Source of the DNA: Planctomycetaceae bacterium
GTDB taxonomy: Bacteria > Planctomycetota > Planctomycetia > Pirellulales > JAEUIK01
Length of the DNA stretch: 13,147 nucleotides
Assembly (NCBI GenBank): GCA_016793185.1
Contig: JAEUIK010000770.1
Coordinates: forward strand, 1-13,147
Direction: 5' to 3'
Shown here: one piece after another, positions 1 to 5,950 of the stretch
How the letters are laid out: every line of letters begins with the position of its first letter
How positions within the stretch are numbered: the first letter of the stretch is position 1
Notes under the pieces: generated by a model
Seen by the model: the letters and a program-made list of their open reading frames with translations, nothing else
Told to the model about the DNA's origin: nothing
The model's database searches: none
Translations under genes and position numbers: made by a program

Positions 1-439
1 AGTGCTCGGCGTCGTAGATCACCTCGCGCCCTTTTTCGACCATGAACCGCACGCTGTCGGCGATCATCGCCACGTTTTCCTCGAGGCTGACGCCGAGGAT
101 CTCCGTGGCGTGAAAATCCGACGTCTTGCCGACGATCGTGATCACCGGGGCGTGCGAGGCGAGCAGGGCCTGCATGCCGGGGTCTTCGGCGGCGGTCACT
201 CCCTTGCGGCGCGTCATGCCGAAGGCGCAGACCTTGGCGTGCTTGAGCGGCGCCCGGCGAATCTCCTGAAAGTACTGGGCGTCCTTCTCGTTCGAGAGAG
301 GATAGCCCCCCTCGATGTAATCGAAGCCCAGGCTATCGAGCCGGCGGGTGATCTGCAGCTTGTCGTGCAACGAGAGGCTGACGCCCTCGCCCTGGCTGCC
401 ATCGCGAAGCGTGGTGTCGTAGATCTGGATGCGGCGCAT
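1..439 (-). CDS. cimA: Citramalate synthase (CimA), N-terminal part, cut by the left window edge
   Basis: Enzyme of the DRE-TIM metallolyase (isopropylmalate/citramalate synthase) family. It condenses pyruvate with acetyl-CoA to (R)-citramalate, the entry to the threonine-independent route to 2-oxobutanoate and isoleucine, in the cytoplasm. The reading frame is open from the ATG at 439 to the window edge: 146 codons of a protein normally a little over 500 residues. Visible motifs are IYDTTLRDGSQGEG (residues 6-19; Arg12 and Asp13 are the family's catalytic and metal-binding pair) and DYIEGGYPLSNEKD, the CimA version of the block usually read as YIEGGWPGSNPKD. The visible part ends at VIYDAEH. 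The block favours CimA over LeuA. The start is supported by GGAGG at 449-453, nine bases upstream. The gene lies behind an Ile-rich leader peptide and a terminator hairpin, which agrees with an isoleucine-pathway gene. A LeuA-like function is possible but less likely. Confidence 0.9.
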   Translation of the reverse strand, partial: MRRIQIYDTTLRDGSQGEGVSLSLHDKLQITRRLDSLGFDYIEGGYPLSNEKDAQYFQEIRRAPLKHAKVCAFGMTRRKGVTAAEDPGMQALLASHAPVITIVGKTSDFHATEILGVSLEENVAMIADSVRFMVEKGREVIYDAEH

Positions 440-445
440 GGCCGG

Positions 446-454
446 CTCCCTCCC
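446..454 (-). promoter_or_regulatory. Ribosome binding site of cimA
   Basis: The minus strand reads GGGAGGGAG here, with the core GGAGG at 453-449, nine bases before the cimA ATG. It lies 3' of the T-run of the leader terminator (466-472). An attenuated transcript would therefore end before this site, so cimA would not be translated from it. Confidence 0.7.
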
Positions 455-465
455 AGCGGATCAAC

Positions 466-498
466 AAAAAAACCCTGCAGGCCTTGCTGGCCTCAGGG
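466..498 (-). terminator. Intrinsic terminator (attenuator) in the cimA leader
   Basis: On the minus strand CCCTG (498-494) and AGGCC (493-489) pair with GGCCT (483-479) and CAGGG (477-473). The loop is AGCAA and there is a single bulged G at 478. This ten-bp GC-rich stem is followed at once by seven T residues (472-466), the standard form of a rho-independent terminator. It sits between the leader peptide stop codon and the cimA Shine-Dalgarno, so it is placed to stop transcription before cimA rather than to end an upstream gene. The 5' arm can also pair with an upstream segment (527-538), which would prevent this hairpin from forming. Confidence 0.82.
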
Positions 499-538
499 CG
501 GTTGGTCATCGGTCGTACCGGTCCAAGCCCTAGGCCAG
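487..538 (-). promoter_or_regulatory. Antiterminator: alternative pairing of the cimA leader RNA
   Basis: The minus-strand segment CTGGCCTAGGGC (538-527) is complementary over 12 bp to GCCCTGAGGCCAG (499-487), with one bulged G at 494. The second segment contains the whole 5' arm of the terminator hairpin, so the two structures exclude each other. The first segment includes the leader peptide stop codon (TAG, 532-530). A ribosome that reaches the stop would cover it and let the terminator form. A ribosome stalled on the Ile codons upstream (571-548) would leave most or all of it free to form the antiterminator. The complementarity is read from the sequence; the switching is inferred from classical trp/ilv-type attenuation. 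Confidence 0.72.
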
Positions 539-643
539 AGTCTCCTGAATGCTAATCACGATGCTCATGATCGTCCGGGCGACCGGCGCGGAAACCGCCC
601 CGGCTGCTGCCTGGAGACCGAAATTGACAAGCTCGAATCGCAT
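530..643 (-). CDS. Ile-rich leader peptide of the cimA attenuator (37 codons)
   Basis: Small ORF from ATG at 643 to TAG at 532-530, encoding 37 residues. The C-terminal half reads RTIMSIVISIQETLA: Ile at positions 25, 28, 30 and 32 and Val at 29 (codons ATC, ATC, ATT, ATT, GTG), then only five codons before the stop. Clustered codons for the end product of the downstream pathway, placed just before an antiterminator/terminator pair, are the hallmark of ribosome-mediated attenuation, here probably sensing charged tRNA-Ile. The likely Shine-Dalgarno is AAGG (657-654), ten bases before the ATG; the other plus-strand genes here also show ten-base spacing. The first 24 residues are Ala/Val-rich and unremarkable. 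The peptide probably acts in cis through its translation rather than as a product. I do not recognise a named family. A mini-ORF of six codons (ATG at 666 to TGA at 648-646) lies just upstream and may be chance. Confidence 0.7.
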   Translation of the reverse strand: MRFELVNFGLQAAAGAVSAPVARTIMSIVISIQETLA

Positions 644-690
644 TCTCAGAAAGCCTTTTGGGGCATTTGGGCCCTGGTTTGGACCCCTTA

Positions 691-719
691 AAGATAGGGT
701 GCGGTCGGGCGGGTGTCAA
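691..719 (-). promoter_or_regulatory. Sigma-70-type promoter for the cimA leader transcript
   Basis: The minus strand carries TTGACA (719-714, a perfect -35 box), a 17-base spacer (713-697) and TATCTT (696-691, four of six matches to the -10 consensus). Transcription would begin near 687-684, about 40 bases before the leader peptide ATG at 643. It lies in the short gap after the stop of the upstream lipoprotein gene (747), so cimA does not depend on read-through from that gene. Confidence 0.7.
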
Positions 720-746
720 TTCGGCCATCGAAACCGGTCAGGCGGG

Positions 747-1097
747 CTAGTCGCGTTCGAGGTTACCTTGCTCGCGAGGCGGCGCTTCGGCAAGGACCGG
801 CACGCCGTCCGTCGCCAGAACTCGGTACCGCTTGCCGGCCTCGACTTCTGCGGTAAACGGTTCCACCGAGCCTTTGACGGTGAAGCTGTGGACTCCAGGT
901 TCGACAAGCACTTCCGGGTTGACGGTGTGGATCGCGCTCCTTGCGCGCTGGGGTTCTTGGCCATCAATGGCCACGAGGTGCAGGCCCCCTCGATAAGTGA
1001 GACCGTCGTCGATGACGGCCGTCGATTCACTCGAATTTCCTCGCGCCGAGCAACCGACGAGGAACACTAGCGGAATAACGATCGGTGTGAGACGCAT
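747..1097 (-). CDS. Small predicted lipoprotein of unknown function
   Basis: This 116-residue protein starts with a short hydrophobic signal (residues 2-15) ending in the lipobox LVGC. Cys16 is the predicted lipidation site, so the mature protein of about 100 residues would be membrane-anchored outside the cytoplasm. The mature part has alternating hydrophobic and polar residues with turn-forming Gly/Pro (for example EPGVHSFTVKG and VEAGKRYRV). This suggests a beta-sandwich resembling PEGA or carboxypeptidase-regulatory-like folds, but that is only an impression. No catalytic motif is seen. The ATG at 1097 is the natural start because the signal peptide begins there, although no clear Shine-Dalgarno precedes it. 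The gene stands between the VapC-like toxin gene and the cimA promoter on the same strand. I cannot assign a function. Confidence 0.6.
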   Translation of the reverse strand: MRLTPIVIPLVFLVGCSARGNSSESTAVIDDGLTYRGGLHLVAIDGQEPQRARSAIHTVNPEVLVEPGVHSFTVKGSVEPFTAEVEAGKRYRVLATDGVPVLAEAPPREQGNLERD

Positions 1098-1169
1098 GAT
1101 CGGGTCACCATGAGGTCAAATGCGGTAAAGAATCAGTATCCGACCCCAAGGACCTGCGCGCGGAGGGAC

Positions 1170-1571
1170 TTAAAACAGCGTAACGAACCCCGCGGCAGCA
1201 AAATGGCGATCATTCGTAAACGCCTCGTTCAAGCCAAGGCGACGCATGACTACAAACGACACACAGTCGACGATACCCGCTCTGTTTTCGGGTGTCTTCC
1301 GGTACTCGTGCCACGCTTGCCGCCAGTCTTCATCCGTCGGCGTGATTAATTCTCCTCTTCGCTCCAGCAAATCTCTCAGGATATCCGGCTCGGCGCGATA
1401 CGGGCGACGAGCTGCGGCATTGCCGCATTCGAGTAGTACGAATGTGGTTGTGAGAAGTCGCGTCTTGGCCTGGCGAAGAATCTCGAACGCGTGTTCGGCA
1501 TCCTCATGCCATTGATCGGCAATGTCCCCAATCGCCAACAAGCCCACCGTGTCGAGGAATGCAGCCGTCAT
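1170..1571 (-). CDS. PIN-domain ribonuclease toxin, VapC-like
   Basis: This 133-residue protein has the length and acidic tetrad of a PIN-domain RNase, the toxin type of VapBC modules, which cleave RNA in a Mg2+/Mn2+-dependent way. Visible residues are Asp7 in FLDTVGLL, Glu48 in LLECGNAAA, Asp102 in IVDCVSFVVMRRLG and Asp121 in FTNDRHF near the C-terminus. The order and spacing match the family. The ATG overlaps the stop of the upstream antitoxin gene as ATGA, so the two genes are translationally coupled and the antitoxin is made first, as usual in type II systems. All four acidic residues are present, so the toxin looks intact. The RNA target cannot be read from the sequence. Confidence 0.88.
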   Translation of the reverse strand: MTAAFLDTVGLLAIGDIADQWHEDAEHAFEILRQAKTRLLTTTFVLLECGNAAARRPYRAEPDILRDLLERRGELITPTDEDWRQAWHEYRKTPENRAGIVDCVSFVVMRRLGLNEAFTNDRHFAAAGFVTLF

Positions 1572-1780
1572 GGCTGGTGTTCGTTGTGGCGCGCTGCGAC
1601 GTCAGGTTCGCCCGAATTGAATCGCCGGCTTAATGCGGAGTAGACATCATCGAGACTTGGCGTTGTGCCAGGTTCGACGATGAGTCGCGGCTCAAACTCG
1701 ACGTGGCTCGCCTCCGGCAACTCGACGGGCTGGGTCGGACGGAAGACTCCATTCTCAAAGACAGCGTGGATGGTCTTCAT
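1568..1780 (-). CDS. Antitoxin of the PIN toxin module, DUF104-like
   Basis: This 70-residue protein begins MKTIHAVFENGVFRPTQPVE and continues with ELPEASHVEFE. It matches the pattern of DUF104 (AF2212-like) antitoxins, which are commonly paired with PIN toxins. The N-terminal part is the conserved beta-strand region; the C-terminal part probably wraps around and neutralises the toxin. I chose the ATG at 1780 because the family starts at that point. A GTG at 1789 would add three residues (MPK), and neither has a strong Shine-Dalgarno. The stop overlaps the toxin start by four bases (1568-1571). Unlike VapB antitoxins of the AbrB or ribbon-helix-helix type, no obvious DNA-binding domain is visible, so autoregulation is uncertain. 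Confidence 0.8.
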   Translation of the reverse strand: MKTIHAVFENGVFRPTQPVELPEASHVEFEPRLIVEPGTTPSLDDVYSALSRRFNSGEPDVAARHNEHQP

Positions 1781-1843
1781 CTTCGGCACCGTCGGTACTC
1801 AGGTCGCTGACACGAGAACTCCGCCACCTTGCTCAACCGATTC

Positions 1844-1873
1844 AGGATAATGGCAACCTCGGCAGAGAGGCAA
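1844..1873 (-). promoter_or_regulatory. Candidate promoter of the toxin-antitoxin operon
   Basis: In the gap between the ftsK stop and the antitoxin start the minus strand reads TTGCCT (1873-1868), an 18-base spacer and TATCCT (1849-1844). Each box has four of six consensus matches. A short inverted repeat, CCTC-6-GAGG (1857-1870), overlaps the spacer and -35 box and could be a regulator site. Both matches are modest and could be chance. Confidence 0.3.
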
Positions 1874-1901
1874 CTTGAATTCGCCAGCCTGACCGGAAGA
1901 C

Positions 1902-4748
1902 TCACGCTCGGCGGCGTTTGGGAGGAGGGGGCTCTTCCTCGCTCGCCTCGTCCTCGAGTTCCGCCTCTTCCTCGGAATCGTCCTCGTCCCAGAGGTCGTC
2001 GTCCGCTTCGTCCGACTCGTCGTCGGCTTCGTCATCGGCCTCTTCGTCCGACGCTTCATCCTCCTCCGCGTCATCGTCGAGTTCATCCTCGACGTCGTCC
2101 GCCTCTATCTCGTCCTCTTCGTACTCGTCCGTGTCATCCTCGTCTTCGAGTTCATCCTCCTCAACGATCGCCGCGCGGGCGACTTGCGGGGCGGGAAGCG
2201 CAGGCTTCGCCGGCTTGCTGGCAGCCGGAGCCTTCGGTGCGACCGGCTCGTCGTCGGCATCGGCCAGCGGTTTGATCACATTGCGCGGCTGCTTCGGCGC
2301 CTCGATCTCCGGCGGCGCTTCGCCGCACATCGTCGCCCACTGCTCGGCGGTCACGACCACTTCGCGGGCTTGCGAGCCGTTGTACTGGCCGACGATCCCA
2401 TCCTCGGCCATGAAGTCGATCAGGCGGGCCGCACGGCCGTAGCCGATCCCCAACGCGCGCTGCAATAGCGAGACGCTTCCGCGCCCTTCGCGGATCACGA
2501 TGTCGACCGCCGAATCGTACAAGTCGTCCTGGTGGCGGCTCTTGTCGACCTTGCCATCGCCGCTGCCGGCGGGCTGCAGCGAGACTAACTCGTGGACGAA
2601 CTGCTGCTCGGTAGTGCCGACGAATTCGACCACGTTGGTGATCTCGTCGTCGCTGACGTACGCCCCTTGACCGCGCAAGAGCATGCTCGTCCCCGGCCAG
2701 AGGAACAACATGTCGCCGTTGCCCAAGAGCTTGTCGGCCCCCATTTCGTCCAACACCACGCGGCTGTCCGTCCGGCTGGCAACCTGGAACGAGATACGTG
2801 CCGGCAGGTTCGACTTGATGAGGCCCGTGATGACGTCGACGGTCGGCTTCTGCGTGGCGAGCACCAGGTGGATGCCGACCGCCCGGCTCTTCTGCGCGAG
2901 GCGGATAATGTGGGCCTCGACCTCTTTGGCCGCGGTCATCATCAAGTCGGCCATTTCGTCGGCCACGATCACGATGTACGGCAGATGCGTGGGGATCTGC
3001 TCGCGCTCTTCGTCGCTCTCGGGCTTGAGCCGCTCCATCAGCTCCTCTTCGCCGAGCTGGTTATAGACGCTGATGTGCCGCACGCCCGCCCGGGCCAGCA
3101 GCGCGTAGCGTTCTTCCATCTTGTTCACCGCCCAGCCGAGGATCGCTTCGGCCTTTTTCATGTCGGTGACGACCGGGTGCATGAGGTGCGGCAGCTTCAT
3201 GTAGGAACTGAGCTCGACCATTTTCGGGTCGATCAACAGCATCCGCACGTCGTCGGGCCGGCGCGTCATGAGCATCGACATGATGATCGTGTTCAAGCAG
3301 ACGCTCTTGCCCGTACCGGTGCGACCGGCAATCAGCAAGTGTGGCAAGGTCGTGAGGTCGACCACCATCGGCTTGCCCGAGACATCCTTGCCCAGGTAGA
3401 TCGGGATCCGCATCTTGGCGGCCTGGGCCTGGGCCTCGTCGACGACGTCGCGGAGGCGGACGAGCTGGCGTTCGGCGTTCGGCACCTCGATTCCCACCGT
3501 GTTCTTGCCGGGGATCGGGGCCACGATGCGGACGCTCGGCACGCGGAGGGCGATCGCCACATCGTCGGCCAGGCTGGTGATCTTGCTGAGGCGCAGGCCC
3601 GCTTCGAGCTCGACTTCGAACTGAGCGATCACGGGCCCCGTTTCGATTTCGACGACCTTGACCTTGAAGCCGAAGTTGGCGAACGTCTTTTCCAGAATCT
3701 TGGCCTTGCGGCGGACGTCCTTCTCGTGCTCGTCGAAGCAGACGGGCTCGCTTTCGAGCAGCAGGTCGACGGGCGGCAGCTCGTAGTCGAACGTCTCTTC
3801 CTTGCGGCTCGCCCGCTCGATTTCCTCGAGCATCAACTGCCGCTCGGTTTTCGCGGGGTTCTTGATGCGGAGTGTGTCGTTTGTCGCCGGCTTGGGCGCG
3901 GCCGCGGTTTCGACGTCAGCGGTCTCCTCGTCGTCGGTTTCTTCCTCGTCGGCCTCCGAGGAATCCTCGACTTCGTCCTCCAACTCTTCGTCGTCTTCGG
4001 CGGCCGCGGGGCTATCGACCGTCTTGCCGGAGATGCGGATCTCGTACTCGTTCTCGTCTTCCTCGGCTTCGGCATCCGCCTCCTCGGCGCTGGCCGCCTT
4101 GGCCACTTCACCGGCCCTGACGTCGGAAGCCTTCAGCTTGCCGGCAGCCGTGGGGGCCACCTTGTAGGTCGGCAACTGCACGGCGCGGCGGGCGCCGTGG
4201 GCGACCGCCGTGATCGGCCGGCCCAGGACCAGCGCGCTGAGCCGAACCAGCACATAGTCGGTCGAGAGCAGCAACCCCCCCACCAAGACGCTCGTGGTCA
4301 GGATGTAGGTGCCCGCGCTCTTGAAATGGCTCTCGAGAAAAGCCCGCCCCATCGCGCCGAGGTATCCCCCCGGGCCGATCAGCGGACCCGGCGAGTACCC
4401 CTCGAGTAACAGTGCGGCCAGGGTGGTGAACGCGACGAGCGACAGCACCCAGCCGAGGCAGCGCACGACGGGTTCGCCGAGTATGCGCCGCGAGATGAGC
4501 GCGGCGTCGAGCCCGATCAGGGACAGGACCAGGTAGTATGCGCCGATGCCCAAGCCGCTGAGCAGGAGGTGCGCGGTCCAGGCGCCGACCCAGCCGCAGA
4601 CGTTGGTCACTTCGGCCCGCGGGGGATAGATCCACCGAGCCGGCGGATCGGCCGAATCGTAGCTGAAGAGCGCCAAGCCCAGGAAGAGGGCCAGCGCCAG
4701 GCAGCCGAGTGCCAGGAGATCGACTTTGAGATTGCGTTGTTCGAGCAT
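1902..4748 (-). CDS. ftsK: DNA translocase FtsK, with a long acidic C-terminal tail
   Basis: Septum-located, membrane-anchored DNA pump that moves chromosome ends apart and supports dimer resolution during division. From the ATG at 4748 it is 948 residues. There are four predicted membrane segments (about 10-29, 52-79, 94-115, 147-170), then an acidic Glu/Asp-rich linker (about 221-281). The RecA-like motor follows, with Walker A GRTGTGKS (475-482), Walker B IVIVADE (592-598) and the conserved block LATQKPTVDVITGLIKSNLPARISF, here split as LATQKPTVDVITG and LIKSNLPARISF. The gamma winged-helix domain (about 742-805) normally ends the protein. Here a Pro/Ala/Lys linker and a tail (862-941) with 56 Asp/Glu in 80 residues follow, ending in KRRRA. 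I prefer the ATG at 4748 because MLEQRNLKVDLLALG resembles other FtsK N-termini. An in-frame ATG at 4835 would add 29 Arg-rich residues. Neither has a good Shine-Dalgarno. The gamma domain suggests orienting by KOPS-like sites, but its specificity is unknown. Confidence 0.95.
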   Translation of the reverse strand: MLEQRNLKVDLLALGCLALALFLGLALFSYDSADPPARWIYPPRAEVTNVCGWVGAWTAHLLLSGLGIGAYYLVLSLIGLDAALISRRILGEPVVRCLGWVLSLVAFTTLAALLLEGYSPGPLIGPGGYLGAMGRAFLESHFKSAGTYILTTSVLVGGLLLSTDYVLVRLSALVLGRPITAVAHGARRAVQLPTYKVAPTAAGKLKASDVRAGEVAKAASAEEADAEAEEDENEYEIRISGKTVDSPAAAEDDEELEDEVEDSSEADEEETDDEETADVETAAAPKPATNDTLRIKNPAKTERQLMLEEIERASRKEETFDYELPPVDLLLESEPVCFDEHEKDVRRKAKILEKTFANFGFKVKVVEIETGPVIAQFEVELEAGLRLSKITSLADDVAIALRVPSVRIVAPIPGKNTVGIEVPNAERQLVRLRDVVDEAQAQAAKMRIPIYLGKDVSGKPMVVDLTTLPHLLIAGRTGTGKSVCLNTIIMSMLMTRRPDDVRMLLIDPKMVELSSYMKLPHLMHPVVTDMKKAEAILGWAVNKMEERYALLARAGVRHISVYNQLGEEELMERLKPESDEEREQIPTHLPYIVIVADEMADLMMTAAKEVEAHIIRLAQKSRAVGIHLVLATQKPTVDVITGLIKSNLPARISFQVASRTDSRVVLDEMGADKLLGNGDMLFLWPGTSMLLRGQGAYVSDDEITNVVEFVGTTEQQFVHELVSLQPAGSGDGKVDKSRHQDDLYDSAVDIVIREGRGSVSLLQRALGIGYGRAARLIDFMAEDGIVGQYNGSQAREVVVTAEQWATMCGEAPPEIEAPKQPRNVIKPLADADDEPVAPKAPAASKPAKPALPAPQVARAAIVEEDELEDEDDTDEYEEDEIEADDVEDELDDDAEEDEASDEEADDEADDESDEADDDLWDEDDSEEEAELEDEASEEEPPPPKRRRA

Positions 4749-5090
4749 GCGGTTCCGCGAATCGCGAGGTATGGCCGCCGCGAGATTGCTCGCGGAAAGC
4801 TCCTGGCGTGGGCGCGTCCGTGCCCGACAAACCATCCGTATTGTCGTACTGAGTCTCCATCGACCGGCGGACGAGCCCGGCCCCAGTTTTGCGCGGGGGC
4901 GCCGTGCGGCTTACCTGCGACGCACGCTTCCGCTGAGTGCTGCGACCGTCGTATCCAGCAGTTTGCGCACAAAAAACCTCAAGTCCGGGCGTTCAATCTA
5001 CCGGTAGCCGACGACGCAACGCACGCGCGCCGGACGAGAATCGCCTGGATGGCTGCCCGTGACGTACCGGTCGTAGCGGATGCGCCGCCG
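4749..5090. other. Gap of 342 bp between corA-like and ftsK; no gene seen
   Basis: This is the 5' region of ftsK and the 3' flank of the corA-like gene. Short frames here are extensions or shadows of the neighbours. The minus strand carries a T6 run (near 4975) without a stable hairpin before it, so I do not call a terminator. A perfect 10-bp palindrome, CTACCGGTAG, lies at 4998-5007 and has no assigned role. No -35/-10 pair convincing enough to call an ftsK promoter was found. Confidence 0.5.
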
Positions 5091-5906
5091 CTAACGGCGC
5101 AGGGGCGGCGGTCGGCGCGAATGTCTGGCGAGTTCGACACTGGATTGTCGCTGTGGCGGCGGGGGGGCCGGGCGCCGCACGACGAGGGCTGCCAGAACCA
5201 GCCCCGACATAAATGCGCAGCCGAGCACCAGCCAGAAGGCCCACGGCGAGTTCCACTGTTCCAGTCCGTGGGTGAGGTTCATCCCGAAGATCGCGGCCAG
5301 GGTGCCCATCGGAAAGAAGATCGCCGCCAGGACGTTCAGGCGATGGGCGGCCACTGCCATCTCATGCGTGCGTTTGGCTTGCTCCTCGGCCTGGTGCGCG
5401 ACGGTGTAGGTGAGCCCATTTTGCACGTCGGCATGCAACAGCTCGACGGACCGCTCGAGCTCGCCGGCCCGATCGCGCATGTGGATCAATGCGCGGTCTG
5501 CCGGAATGCTGTCGCGAGCTTGTTGCAAAGTGGCGTGCAGATTCCGAGCCGACCGTAAGAGCGGCACGATCTGTTGCAAGAGTTCGAAGTAGTCGGCCGC
5601 CCGCGTCGCCTCGTCTTCGTCGGCTTCGAGCTGTTCGACGCGGGCCGCGAACTTTTGCAGATGGGCCTCGAGCGCGGCCGTGCCCGTCTCCCCGTCGCTC
5701 GCCTTCCAGGCACCGTCGGCCGCGCGCCAAAAGAGTCGGGGCGTACGCCCCGCGCTGCCGGCGGCGGGCACATCATGGAGCACTAGCAGCAGATGCCCAT
5801 CGGCCAGCATCGCCCGTTGGCGGCCGGCCGACGAGCCGAGCCTGTGGCGGAAGACTTCGGGAACGCTCCAGGCCGCAGGCAGCAACGGGTGTGGCGAAGC
5901 CGGCAT
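5091..5906 (-). CDS. CorA-like divalent metal ion channel (GMN family)
   Basis: This 271-residue protein has the architecture of the CorA/2-TM-GxN superfamily. A cytoplasmic N-terminal part is followed by a long helical stalk (about 77-190, with acidic heptad-like stretches) and two C-terminal membrane helices (about 192-208 and 222-243). The signature GMN is at 208-210, directly after the first membrane helix, as in the magnesium-selective pore loop. It probably moves Mg2+ or a related divalent ion across the inner membrane as a pentamer. At 271 residues it is shorter than classical CorA (about 315), mainly in the N-terminal domain. The C-terminus has an added Pro/Arg-rich cytoplasmic tail after residue 245. 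The start ATG at 5906 lies 44 bp after the truB stop on the same strand; no strong Shine-Dalgarno is seen. Ion preference, or a ZntB-like role, cannot be decided from sequence alone. Confidence 0.82.
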   Translation of the reverse strand: MPASPHPLLPAAWSVPEVFRHRLGSSAGRQRAMLADGHLLLVLHDVPAAGSAGRTPRLFWRAADGAWKASDGETGTAALEAHLQKFAARVEQLEADEDEATRAADYFELLQQIVPLLRSARNLHATLQQARDSIPADRALIHMRDRAGELERSVELLHADVQNGLTYTVAHQAEEQAKRTHEMAVAAHRLNVLAAIFFPMGTLAAIFGMNLTHGLEQWNSPWAFWLVLGCAFMSGLVLAALVVRRPAPPPPQRQSSVELARHSRRPPPLRR

Positions 5907-5950
5907 AGGGTGCTCGCTGGTTGCGTGTCGAATCGTCGAATCGAAGCCGT

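Noticed and set aside
549..1070. Plus-strand frame of 173 codons across the cimA leader and the lipoprotein gene
   Set aside because: It is antisense to the lipobox-bearing lipoprotein and to the attenuator, with no domain and no ribosome binding site.
1918..2190. Repetitive TCG/TCC triplets looking like a tandem repeat or a Ser-rich plus-strand protein
   Set aside because: The pattern is explained by Glu and Asp codons of the acidic FtsK tail on the minus strand; there are no regular repeat units or spacers as in a CRISPR array.
2592..4409. Plus-strand frame of 605 codons inside ftsK
   Set aside because: It is a shadow of the FtsK motor region, His/Asp/Arg-rich by mirror codon use, with no recognisable motif.
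4108..4860. Minus-strand frame of 250 codons beginning METQYDNTDG, overlapping the FtsK N-terminus in another frame
   Set aside because: The first residues look protein-like, but the rest is Arg/Pro-rich out-of-frame reading of the FtsK membrane region, and there is no Shine-Dalgarno.
5081..5099. GCGCCG/CGGCGC inverted repeat over the corA-like stop codon as a terminator
   Set aside because: There is no T-run after the stem on the minus strand, and such short GC repeats are common by chance at this GC content.
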